Shown: positions 1-8,497 of the stretch, piece after piece | Numbering within the stretch: the stretch's first letter is position 1 | Layout: each line of letters starts with the position of its first letter | Source: Halisarca cf. caerulea | Taxonomy: Eukaryota; Porifera; Demospongiae; Chondrillida; Halisarcidae | Assembly (NCBI GenBank): GCA_963170055.1 | Contig: CAUJGJ010000465.1 | Coordinates: 25,001 to 45,000 of the forward strand | Length of the DNA stretch: 20,000 bases | Direction: 5' to 3' | The notes under the pieces: generated by a model | Database searches by the model: none | Told to the model about the DNA's origin: nothing | The model's input: the letters and a program-made list of their open reading frames with translations, nothing else | Translations under genes and position numbers: made by a program

Positions 1-190
1 GAATTGGTTGAGCTCTGAATGGCGTGCTCTGTGTCCCTGGCTCTTCCAACAGCTGAGGCCATGTAAGCCAGATTCGTCAACCCTTTTGCCACAAATCTTA
101 CAAGAATGTGATTGTTCAGAGATGAACCAACACACATCCCTGTAGCTACTCGAAATGGTTTCATCATTCATTCTCAAACCAACTGCTGAG
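1..190 (-). mobile_element. Non-LTR retrotransposon, C-terminal fragment
   Basis: Read on the minus strand, this stretch encodes a run with VGLRMNDETI near its start and CKICGKRVDESGLHGLSC near its end (Cys-x2-Cys followed by HGLxC). This is the cysteine/histidine cluster that follows the reverse transcriptase in one group of animal LINE-type polyproteins, and HARHSELN-like residues come after it. A frame change near the middle (one frame reads VATGMCVGSS) shows decay. The fragment runs off the left edge, so its 3' end is not visible. The reverse transcriptase at the right end of the window, on the same strand, is probably the same family and lacks exactly this part. The family call is from motif memory; the clade is not assigned. 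Confidence 0.55.
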
Positions 191-254
191 ATTGGAGGAA
201 CCGTCTGCCAAACACCTGTTCCTTTTCACAGTTCCGTACGTACCAGGCAGCAAA

Positions 255-1879
255 ATGAGCTTGAGAACAGTTTTAAAAGCGTCAGAAAAGGCCACTGGTA
301 AGTATAAGATTCGTATGATATTGCTAGAAAAATCGTATTCAGTCAGTTGTTACACTTGCAGCAAACTACTGCTTCGTATTGTGGCCTGAAGGAGACTTAG
401 CGAATGTCGTGAAGTGTACAGACTTGGTTGGTTCAGCAAATGAAAAGCTACAAGTTAAAACACCTTGTCAAGTGAAATGGGGAAAGAGGATACATCCTGT
501 AGTTCTCGCAGCAGTCGGTAAGCCAGCACTATACGTACTTGTTGGTGTCTTGTGGTTTCTTAGTGTACATAACTAAAAGTGTTTGTGGCTTTGTCTTCCT
601 ACGTAAAACGTAATGTGCATTGTCTGTTGTGTGTTACATTCGCTGATTTGCATGGCATACTTAATCTCTGTTTTCCTCCTTATAAGGAACAGAAGATGAA
701 ATGTTGGTTCTCCAGGATAATATCATGAATGGGATTGACATATTTACCACACCACCAGCCGATGATCTTCTCACTACACATCACCTGGATCCACAGACTC
801 CAGCCACATCTCCAGCAACTTCTTAAACCCCCACACTACCAACTGCTCCATCGACAGCTCCAGCCATTGCTCCATTGACAGCTCCAGCCACTTCTCCATC
901 GACAGCTCCAGCCACTTCTCTATCGATAGCTCCAGCAAGTGCTCCAACCAAAGACAAGCACAAGCGCAAAGGACTTCCAGTAAGGAAAAACAATAAAAAG
1001 AAGAATGATGAGCCCACTGGAAGAATTTGCATATTGCTGACTGTGAGCCTTCACCACCTTTGCCCGGTCAGCAAGTACAACCGTCACCACCATACCCGTC
1101 CCTTGTGTTGCAACACACACCGCAAGACGAACCCTCATCTCCTCCATCACGATTTCCGTTTGATGACATGTGGGATGATCAGATGGTCACTGAACTTGTA
1201 CAAGCCCAACAAGCACAACAACATGAGGAGAGTGCCCCTGTAATGTCAATGCTTAAGCAGTTATTACAGGGGCAAGAGGCCATACAAAGGGAAAATGCTG
1301 AGATATTAAAGAAGATTGAAGCTCTCGAAGCTACAATACATAGGAAAGTAGCTACTCCTGTGAGCTCCCCCAGTGAATTTCAACCAGCAGACCAACCCAA
1401 TACTGTTCATGAAGACTCCTTCACATCATCTAGTGTGTTGCAACCTACATCCAACCCCACCACCACCAATGGCTCAGCACCTAAACATTGGCTAATGCCA
1501 ATTCCAAAGGCTAAAGGAGGGCAAGAGTTTACAGCTGAGGACATTGACACCAGTGAGCTTATCTCAGCCGAGGATGCAAAGTGGTCATATTGCTGCATGC
1601 TGGTTGACAGTAGAATGAGCGCGGTGGCTGTAAAGCTAGCACGCGAAGTATATTTTGGAGACTCAGTGCTTGAGAGGTGCAGTCCTAGGTGGGGGTGGCA
1701 AAGCACCAGCCTTGCCCCATGAGGTGTTGAACACCTTGAAGATGACCCTCTTTGAAATGTTCCCCTCATACTGGTCACTTCCGGAAAGTTTTGAGCAAAA
1801 GTGGATGCTTGCTCAAGAGGCAATTGCTCAGCAATGCAAACGACTGAGAAAGAAGAAGGGTATAAGCCTCTTAGCCTAG
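255..1879 (+). pseudogene. BEN-domain protein gene, interrupted by one stop and one frameshift
   Basis: BEN domains are DNA- and protein-binding modules of chromatin repressors. Exons I can place: 255-297 (ATG at 255), 362-517, 687-979, 1024 to about 1688, then about 1689-1879, with stop TAG at 1877. Introns 298-361 (gtaagt..cag) and 518-686 (gtaagc..aag) join in phase. A 44-nt intron 980-1023 (gtaagg..aag) best explains the next frame change. The N-terminal part contains YCFVLWPEGD, like the short domain preceding BEN in related proteins. Then come a Pro/Ser/Thr-rich linker, a Lys/Arg patch, a Gln/Glu-rich coiled stretch (MLKQLLQGQEAIQREN), and the BEN core from AVKLAREVYFGDSVL to EAIAQQCKRL. 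Defects: in-frame TAA at 824-826 and a one-base shift near 1689 inside BEN. Assembly errors or a recent null allele would look the same. Confidence 0.65.
854..949 (+). repeat. 24-bp coding minisatellite, four copies
   Basis: Four tandem units of 24 bp start at 854, 878, 902 and 926 (type acagctccagccacttctcc). They encode an octapeptide close to TAPATSPS in the BEN gene's linker. The frame stays open across the array, so length changes here would be tolerated. Confidence 0.85.
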
Positions 1880-2228
1880 AAAGAAGAAGTGCAGCCTCCT
1901 AGCCTAAATTGGGCGTACGTACGTATATCATTGAAAAATAGACTACTCGGGAATGTGCACTTTAATTATGCAATTGCGACTGTGCGTAGTATCTCTTGAC
2001 CTTCCTCCATTTTGCTTTCATTATTAAGATATTGTACTTACATGTTGGCCATAGTGTAGTATACAACCAACTTAAACAAGACTTCAAAGTGTTTTCATAG
2101 ATAAACTATAGAAATTAACCACAGACTACAGTTGACATGCAAACTGAACAAGAGTACTCTAATAATAATAACAATAATAATATAATACTATAGGTAGTAA
2201 TAATGTTTAAAACCCTGTGCCATGCCCT
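1880..2228. other. Intergenic / 3' flank
   Basis: AT-rich, with no coding frame I can support. An (ATA)n/(ATAATA)n-like run lies at about 2159-2190. It separates the BEN gene from the stop codon of the Tc1-like transposase on the opposite strand. It may contain the BEN 3' UTR and the terminal repeat of the Tc1 element, but I could not identify either. Confidence 0.5.
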
Positions 2229-2997
2229 TTACACTTTAACTTCAGGAATGACCTTTTTAAGATGATTAATGTACTTGGTGCATTTGGCAATGTCCACCGT
2301 CAGCCAAAACTGATGGATTCCATCAATCAAATCCTGTTTTGTCTTCGGTTTGACCCTGCGTCGTATAAATTCTTTGAGTTCATGCCAGAGGCACTCAATG
2401 GGGTTCAGATCAGGTGATTCGGCAGGCGTCTTCCACCAATCTACATCTGCATCATCATAGTACTCGTGCGCCAGCCGAGAGCAGTGCTTTGGGTCATTGT
2501 CCTGTATGAGTTTACAGCCGTCAGGATAGGCATTCCTGATAAAAGGAATGAGGGTTTATTGCAAAATTTGTGTAAACAACGGAGCGTTCATCCGTCCTTC
2601 AAAAATACAGGCCCCTGTTCGTCTTCTCCTGCTAATGCCTGCCCACACATGAAGCTTAATTGGGTGCTTTGGCTTGGGCTTGTATCGAGGCTTGCAACCT
2701 TTCTTGTAGCAGGTATATAACCCATCGATGATTTTCAAGCTGAACAGTCGTTTCGTCGGTGAACACCAAGTTGTCGAGGTTTATGTCTTCACAATTCTCC
2801 TTTGCCCACTCTAGTCTCTTCTCAACGTTTGCTTCCCTCACCATTAGACAATACTTGGTTCCTTTGGTGGTCCAGCCAAGTTCTTGTCTCCAGCGAAGAT
2901 ACGGATACAGAGATGTCCTCCTTCTGCAGTGATGTCCTCAAATCTTCCAGCGAAAGTTCGTCGTCTTATTCCATGTGACTGTCGATACGTTTCAAGA

Positions 2998-3049
2998 CCG
3001 CTTCTGTTTTCTTCCCAGTCAAACCGCTTCTGTTTTCTTCCCAGTCAAA
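2998..3049. repeat. 26-bp perfect tandem duplication
   Basis: Positions 2998-3023 and 3024-3049 are identical (ccgcttctgttttcttccca...). The duplication lies in the N-terminal half of the Tc1-like transposase. Since 26 is not a multiple of three, it shifts the frame. Reading with only one copy keeps the frame open from the GRKPGRG segment into the next helix. Confidence 0.9.
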
Positions 3050-3094
3050 CCTCTTCCCGGTTTTCGCCCGATACCTCCATCTTTCGCGTAGTTC

Positions 3095-3102
3095 TTGATA
3101 AA
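3095..3102. repeat. Target-site duplication TTGATAAA, left copy
   Basis: Eight-bp direct repeat matching 3820-3827 exactly, at the two edges of the LINE fragment. Confidence 0.8.
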
Positions 3103-3819
3103 GAACTACGCGGCAGTAAGGCTGGGTAGAGATCCTTGGATTCGGAAGGTGGGGATGTGTTGGGGGCAGTTTGGGTGGAAGGTTGTTAGTGTGGAGGTGC
3201 TTAAAGAGTTGTCGGCTGTGGAAGTGAGAGAGATGCTGGAAGCCATTGCCTGGAGGAAAGTACAGGAGGAATGGGGACAGGAGATGGAGACAAAGCCTAA
3301 GCTGGAGATGTTGAAGAGGATTGTGAGTTTGGGAGAGTGGTCGGAGTGTGCGAGAGTGTGGAGAAGATTGGATAGGAGGATGATGATGAAACTGAGAGGA
3401 GGCACAGCAGGATTTGAAATTGAGACGGAAAGATGGAGAGGTGTGTCAAGAGAGGAGAGCTAGAGTATGCAAATTTTGTGATAGTGGTGAAGTGGAAGAT
3501 GTGGGGCATTGGCTGATGAGATGTGAGGCATGGGGAGCACAGCGTGTACCATTGGAGGACTGGATGGAACGGCACACTGTCTGTACCCAAGATCCTGCTG
3601 CATCCCTGCTGTCTGCCGCATGCACAAACTACCAGTTATTGGAAATTATTTCATGTATGCGGCATGTAAGATTTGGTTGACTCTATTTGTTATTATATGT
3701 AACTGCTCATTTCTTTTCTTTTGTGTTTTTCCTTCTGATGAAAGTGCTACATGGGGCCAGTGTGTGCCCTAGTGCCAGTGGGCATGGTGCACTGTAATAA
3801 TTATTGATTGATTGATTGA
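3103..3819 (+). mobile_element. 5'-truncated LINE 3' end inserted in the Tc1-like gene
   Basis: The plus strand encodes the C-terminal tail of a LINE polyprotein: LRGGTAGFEIETERWRGVSR, then CKFCDSGEVEDVGHWLMRC, a C-x2-C-x9-H-x4-C cluster. A small insertion near 3462 shifts the frame between these two pieces. About 130 bp of 3' UTR and a short (ATTG)n tail follow. The insert is flanked by TTGATAAA at 3095-3102 and 3820-3827. Collapsing the two copies to one keeps the host transposase frame open across the site. This is target-primed insertion of a strongly truncated copy. No reverse transcriptase domain remains. Confidence 0.8.
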
Positions 3820-3823
3820 TTGA
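3803..3823 (+). repeat. (ATTG)n LINE 3' tail
   Basis: Four to five ATTG units close the LINE fragment. Simple tandem 3' tails instead of poly(A) are typical of several non-LTR clades. A similar GATT run occurs at 13235-13253 without a recognisable LINE beside it. Confidence 0.75.
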
Positions 3824-3827
3824 TAAA
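3820..3827. repeat. Target-site duplication TTGATAAA, right copy
   Basis: Second copy of the 8-bp duplication, directly after the (ATTG)n tail. The tail shares TTGAT with the duplication, so the exact edge is ambiguous by a few bases. Confidence 0.75.
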
Positions 3828-3925
3828 TAGCGCAACTCCAGATTTCGAAGCGACATGTCCTTCTCCAGCTAACGCATTTGCAATTTGCTTATAGCTTTTG
3901 CCTTTGCGTCTTAAAAGCAGAATTC

Positions 3926-4141
3926 GCTACTTTACGTAGCTCAAAAACACCATCTCGCGATCGCTTGGGGAACTGTTTCCAACTACTCCTTGTCAATGAT
4001 GTAATCGTGTTACGAGCCGTGTAGTTGTCGTCCGACCGGTGTACGTATGTTGTACGCCCGGTGACCGTACACTGTACGTCCGTCGATTGGCCGTCGGTTT
4101 GACCGCCGTTCGTCGTCCAGTTTCTTATGAAAAGTACCGTA
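3926..4141. other. CpG- and GTACG-rich spacer
   Basis: No supported gene. From about 4010 to 4110 the base composition changes sharply: many CG dinucleotides and repeated GTACG/CGTAC and CGTC words in an otherwise AT-rich region. It lies between the N-terminus of the Tc1-like transposase and the left terminal repeat of the next element, so it may be the old 5' end of the Tc1 element. Confidence 0.45.
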
Positions 4142-4418
4142 TACAAGCCCCATGCATGCAGGGTATGCAGTATATAGAACCTCTCGTCCAAAGCTAATAA
4201 CTATATGGAACTTATTTAACTTAATTAAAAGGTATTCATGCTTTATCCCAATAGTGTTCATATTTATATCTGCAATTCACTTAGGGAAAAGATGATTCCA
4301 GGGACTGTGGACTTCCTCAAGTCCTTATGGCTATGCTTGTACATTGTGCAAAGAGTGCATGCACTGAGCCAGTCATTTGGGGGTTCGTTTTGGATCCCGA
4401 TAAGGTATATACCTTTAT
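4142..4418 (+). repeat. Left terminal inverted repeat (arm A)
   Basis: Near-identical inverted match to 7091-7367. Both arms begin TACAAGCCCC and end at the sequence GATAAGGTATATACC, which is also the 5' splice site of the last recognised transposase exon (4413). Confidence 0.85.
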
Positions 4419-5117
4419 ATATGGGGAAAGCTTATCTCCATCAAACAAACGTAGGTTTAGGCTCTTGAACTGCTCATCAATGAATTCAAGATTGAATAAC
4501 TTGTGATCAATCACGAACACCTACGTGCATACAAAATGCCACAGGCAATATAATGCATGCATGCATGTAATATGACTGAAAATGCCACGCATTTACAATA
4601 TACCTTATTAATAAGCATGAGCTTCAGTTCTAGTGGAAGAACACCTTCAAGAATGTCGTGCATTATATCGGGGATGAGTGCCCCAGAGACATCAAAATAG
4701 CGAAGGGTATCAAGTAACGCTCTTCGGTTGACTCCAAATGCCATTGAATAGTGTTGAGGATCGGCCATAGACAAATCTAAGTCTTTCCAGGATGTCGCAA
4801 TGATGTGAGTGTTGGACAGTTGATCGGAGATGAAACTGGGACTCAATAAACTACATAACAGAGATAATATTAGATATTTTTTTTAAATTATAGTGGACAG
4901 GTATTATAGGGACCTTTGATTGTATGTCCTGCCCAGTCCCAGTGCAGTGTCTGCAGTATCTAAATGCAGATGCACTCTCCTTGAATCCTCCGAGACACGT
5001 GCTGGCAGGATTGTCAGCACACACGACAGTCACAATCCCATGAAAGTGGCGTTGCTGACCATCCACAATAAATGGTACACCCCCATCTTGCAGGTATGCA
5101 TGCATGCCTGTGCGCCT

Positions 5118-5210
5118 GCTATTTTAGAGTATATTTATGGCATAAAGCCCTCACAAAAGAAACTTCCCATTTCTGTTTGTACGTTAATCGATAGTTTAGA
5201 GAAAGCCTAT
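5118..5210 (+). pseudogene. 3' end of a SAMD3-like coding exon (relic)
   Basis: The plus strand reads LEYIYGIKPSQKKLPISVCT and then LIDSLEKA. The same C-terminal residues end the decayed SAMD3-like gene at 16808-18530, with one or two changes. In the right copy a TAG follows LEKA at once; here the frame runs on. The scrap sits inside an intron of the KDZ-like transposase on the opposite strand, immediately beside its GGFKES exon. This suggests a deletion removed the rest of the gene. Confidence 0.6.
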
Positions 5211-5452
5211 AGATATCAATGTTTTTCATCCGTGCATTTCACAACTCTGTTTTATATATACTCCATATAGCCGCTCTTAACTCAACTATATCATTATAAT
5301 GGTGATAACATTTTTTCATTTATATATTGTACCATGCATAGAAGTTGACACTTTCATTGTTTTCATATACGTGAATATTAATAATACATACATACACACA
5401 GATCCACAATTATAAAATTAAAAAAAAAAATATTATACCCAATTAATATATA

Positions 5453-5993
5453 GTATTCTCTTTAAAAATTCGTCATTCTAATTTTCATCAGGTCTAAATC
5501 TTTGGTTTATTTGTATTCTAAACCTGTCGAATTTGCAGCCATTCTAATTTCCGTCATCTGACTCTAATTTTCGTCAGGTACAGGAAGTGATCTAATATTT
5601 CATCATCTCCTCGCAGTACTCTATGAATTCTCTCGCAATGATCTCCTGCAACGGGTGGATTTTGTTGTTGTACAGAGTCTAAGATGAACAATTGCGATAT
5701 TTTCTTTGTCTTTGAAGAAGGAAATTCACATCGCTTGTGCTTATTTTGGCTTTCTATGTGGATTTTTGTTTGTCCAAGTACACAAGAGGGTCAAAAGTGG
5801 CATACCTCCCATCACTAAAAGCTGGAATTATAGGATTCGAGAATAGCTTCTAAAGTTTTGTCATATTCTAATTTTTGTCTAAAAATTCTATATTTTCGTC
5901 AGGGTAAACAATTTAGGGAAATCCTATTCTATTCTAATAGAAAGACGAATTTTTTGCTACATTAGGTGTGACGAATTTTTAGAGAGAATACGG
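5453..5993. mobile_element. MITE a, TA-flanked, ends CCGTATTCTC
   Basis: About 541 bp between TA at 5451-5452 and TA at 5994-5995. The terminal inverted repeats read roughly CCGTATTCTCTCTAAAAATTCG at the right end and a mutated version at the left. Internal GTCA/TGAC-rich words such as AATTTTCGTCAG recur on both strands. The homologous site at about 16575-16590 lacks the insert, which fixes the boundaries. No coding sequence is supported. Confidence 0.85.
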
Positions 5994-6284
5994 TAATAAG
6001 TGAAATCAAGTATACGTACATATGACGGAAACAGAATTAACATGGCCATACCCAAAGGGTTTTTGAGTATTATTAGCATTCATATTAATTTTAAAAGAAT
6101 AACTTCAATATTTCCAAATAATAGTTGGCAATAAATTGTCTACATGAGTTCACAAGAAAACATGACAACAAATTATGTCTGTAGCTCACTAACAGTTACA
6201 GTACTTCTTAGCAGTATCTGCACCAAAAAATGTAGCAATTAAGATATCACTTAATCACTATATGCCAACTCTTACAACAAAATA

Positions 6285-6861
6285 CCGTATAGCAGATATT
6301 TTTTGGGGGGTAAAATTTTTGTGCATCTCAAAATTTTAGCTAGTTTATGGGAAAAAATTTGTGGGGTCGATCATACGGTATAAGTAAAAATGGCGGATTT
6401 CTTCGAAGCTGATGCTATGGTACAAGGCTATCACCAGTATAGAGAGATTTCGGAATTGCATGGCCATTCTCAGAAGCACTCTTACCGATCATAGCCTTCT
6501 GTTCGGGGGTGTACTTTCCATATGGGGCTCTCTTTCGACTGTTTGTTGTGGCCGTTATTACAGAGCGTACTTCTACATTGGCTGCTGCAATGGACGAAGA
6601 TGGTATCACCTTCTTCGCTACAGATCCATGAGGATTTAATTAGTAGCTGTGGACTGCCTTTTTCTTTCTTAAAATATCGAAATGAAACAAAGACATAGGT
6701 ATCAATATAATAGTCTTACCATAAGAAGACCAATGAACAAAGACCGCACAAAAGACGAAGGCCAAGTGGCTTGAATAATTCATCGGTAAAATTTTTGTAG
6801 GGTGAATCTCAACCACAAAAACCAGGAAAATTTTACCCCCTGAAAAATACCCGCTATACGG
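6285..6861. mobile_element. MITE b, TA-flanked, ends CCGTATAGC
   Basis: 577 bp flanked by TA (6283-6284 and 6862-6863). The terminal inverted repeats are CCGTATAGC(A/G)G(A/G)TATTTTT followed by a G-run and TAAAATTTT. The inverted copy at about 16300-16310 reads AAAATATACAGAG with a single TA, the exact empty site. Internally there is one short minus-strand coding-like stretch (see 6415-6609). Confidence 0.92.
6415..6609 (-). pseudogene. Short ORF fragment inside MITE b
   Basis: The minus strand encodes a fragment with RAPYGKYTPEQKAMIGK followed by SASENG. Basic residues followed by KYTPEQKA.IGK..A.ENG resemble the N-terminal helix-turn-helix of some animal transposases and associated proteins; I cannot name the family with certainty. 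After ENG the sequence loses similarity and a frame change is likely. It is probably a remnant of the autonomous parent of this MITE or a captured exon. There is no sign that it is a complete gene. Confidence 0.35.
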
Positions 6862-7090
6862 TATACAGAGAAACATCTCTATAACGGATACTTTTGGACT
6901 TATAGTTGGTTATACAGAAGTACTGTACTCACATTCGCTAAGACCCATCAGGGGTAGAAAGTTGACAAACTGATTCTTGTGATAATTGGGAGGATGTTCC
7001 TTCACCACTATCTGCTCGCCAATGACTTCAAGTTTGACAATAGTGTACTGTAGGACGAGAGGGGATACCTTCACATTCAAGAATGCATGT

Positions 7091-7367
7091 TATATAGGTA
7101 TATACCTTATCGGGATCCAAAACGAACCCCCAAATTACTGGCTCAGTGCATGCACTCTTTGCACACTGTACAAGCATAGCCATAAGGACTTGAGGAAGTC
7201 CACAGTCCCTGGAATCATCTTTTCCCTAAGTTAATTGCAGATATAAATATGAACACTATTGGGATAAAGCATATAATACTTTTTAAGTTAAATAAGTTCC
7301 ATATAGTTCTTAGCTTTGGACGAGAGGTTCTATATATACTGTATGCCCTGCATGCATGGGGCTTGTA
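7091..7367 (-). repeat. Right terminal inverted repeat (arm A')
   Basis: Inverted partner of 4142-4418. Differences are scattered substitutions and two small indels near the outer third. Open frames on either strand here are by-products of the repeat, not genes. Confidence 0.85.
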
Positions 7368-7423
7368 GAATTATAATATATATACTCCAGGATGTCAATT
7401 TACCCCAGGATACGGTTAGTACA

Positions 7424-8428
7424 TCAATATTGGATTATCTAAAAGAAAAACTCAAAATAATGTTTCCCTAACAAAACAAAGCATTTAATGACAAACTCCA
7501 GCAAACCTTTCCTATGAGGAGTTGGGTGCCATCCATGCGCTTCCATAACGCTGCATCAGTAACTCCATTAAAGTACCTTAACTGCATAGATGTAATAAGT
7601 AAATATCTGAGGTGCTAGTATTATGGTTCAGGGTGTATTGCCACCTTAAGTAGAGACTGGAAGAACAATGAACAAATAGAGTAATTTGACAGCAATTTAC
7701 TAGGTAAAAAAGTCAGAATCTCATAATGGGTCGTTTTGCATGGATATACCATGGCATATATAATAACCATGCAGTGCATGTGTGGGAAGCCTAAATTTAA
7801 AACAAATGACAATGTCTGCGGAATATAGCCATACAGGACTAAGGTAGGGATATGTAGGTGGCATACAAAATTCTATGCATTGGTATACATGCAGTAAAAT
7901 TTATATAGTCATCGTCTCCCTTACATTCGGGAGAGTCCATGACACATCACCTTGAACTTGAAGGGCTAATTCTTGGTTAGGGAGGGTTGTAGTCGAATAA
8001 GACACTGCAAGGCTGTTTGAAAGAGTAAGAGAAAACTTGAAAAGGGATTATCATATGTGACCATACTACGATGATCTGTACTCATCAAGTCTTCACCTTT
8101 CTCCAAATAAGTCCCAATTTGGAAACAAGGGTGCCATAATCAAATCTTTCATTAACCTTTTCACTTTGTCAGTGACAAAGTCACCTGACATACCTATGGA
8201 GAGGACTAATTGTTTCAACCCGAAGTATGCTAAGGTACAGGACTTCAATGCGGCATCATCCGCTTCAAGCTGCTCCTCCTCAAGAACACCAAGGTAAAAG
8301 TCCTGAAATGTGCAGAACCAAAGCAATGAAGGATTACATAATGTGTTAAATTTGCAGCGGTGCCATATTAATATGTCTGTCCGAGCCAGGAAAGCCAAAT
8401 GACAAACTCTATTTTGTGTGTGTGTGTG

Positions 8429-8497
<69 letters not shown>

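Larger units (their letters stand above)
2229..3925 (-). pseudogene. Tc1/mariner-superfamily transposase, decayed and split by a LINE
   Basis: The DDE transposase reads from about 3925 down to the stop at 2229-2231, leaving out the LINE insertion. N-terminal HTH: LLRRKGKSYKQIANAL, then SKSGVA. Past the insertion come KNYAKDGGIGRKPGRG, EDLRTSLQKEDISVS and REANVEKRLEWAKEN. The catalytic triad is visible: FTDETTV (first D), LIQDNDPKH (second D), and TPAESPDLNPIECLWHE (E). Thirty-four residues separate the second D from the E, as in Tc1-type D34E enzymes. The C-terminus ends HLKKVIPEVKV-stop. Damage: frame changes near 2735 and 2900, in-frame stops at 2556-2558 and near 2965, and a 26-bp tandem duplication at 2998-3049. 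It cannot encode an active enzyme. Terminal inverted repeats were not found. Confidence 0.85.
4413..7047 (-). pseudogene. KDZ/Plavaka-like transposase, four exons, incomplete
   Basis: Exons on the minus strand: 6933-7047, 4914-5086, 4604-4850 and 4413-4520. Exon 1 (YTIVKLEVIGEQIVVKEHPP) ends in phase 1, and exon 2 starts in the matching phase. Exon 2 has FHGIVTVVCADNPAS then GGFKESASAFRYCRHC. Exon 3 has FGVNRRALLDTLRYFDV and PDIMHDILEGVLPLELKLML. The pattern of a nucleic-acid-processing Asp, then GGFKES..CRHC, then PD(I/V)MHD(I/V)LEG is familiar from KDZ, Plavaka and TNP2-like DDE transposases of invertebrates and fungi. Exon 4 (NLEFIDEQFKSLNLRLFDG) continues the helical part. The junction between exons 2 and 3 is off by one base, and the expected C-terminal half is missing, so it is not functional. 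Exon 1 is weaker evidence than the others. Confidence 0.6.
5118..7090. repeat. Left copy of the inverted ~0.85-kb duplicated segment (interrupted by two MITEs)
   Basis: Apart from the two MITEs, this matches the reverse complement of 16048-16908 almost end to end: about 850 bp of shared sequence, with scattered substitutions and small indels. It includes the 115-bp transposase exon (6933-7047), conserved in length with 16105-16219, and a scrap of the SAMD3-like last exon (5118-5210). Confidence 0.85.
4142..7367 (-). mobile_element. DNA transposon with ~275-bp terminal inverted repeats, KDZ/Plavaka-like
   Basis: The outer ends are near-identical inverted repeats, 4142-4418 and 7091-7367, both starting TACAAGCCCCATGCATGCAG and matching at roughly 95% by eye over about 275 bp. 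Between them, on the minus strand, lie phase-compatible exons of a KDZ/Plavaka-like transposase. Two MITEs (5453-5993 and 6285-6861) are nested inside. I found no matching target-site duplication at the outer edges, so the arms could instead be an inverted duplication. About 850 bp of the interior recurs inverted at 16048-16908. Confidence 0.6.

Noticed and set aside
3106..3590. Minus-strand open frames over the LINE fragment
   Set aside because: Low-complexity Ser/Thr/Leu-rich antisense of the LINE coding tail.
6986..7234. Plus-strand open frame across the right terminal arm
   Set aside because: Antisense to the transposase exon and spanning a repeat boundary; the same frame recurs only because of the duplication.
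4136..7375. Target-site duplication for the KDZ-like element
   Set aside because: The flanks (AGTACCGTA on the left, GAATTATAA on the right) share no direct repeat.
8093..8193. Extension of exon 4 of the minus-strand gene to FVTDKVKRLMKDLIM and a stop
   Set aside because: A strong GTATGT donor at 8193 and an in-phase next exon (7925-7965) explain the data better. Intron retention remains possible.
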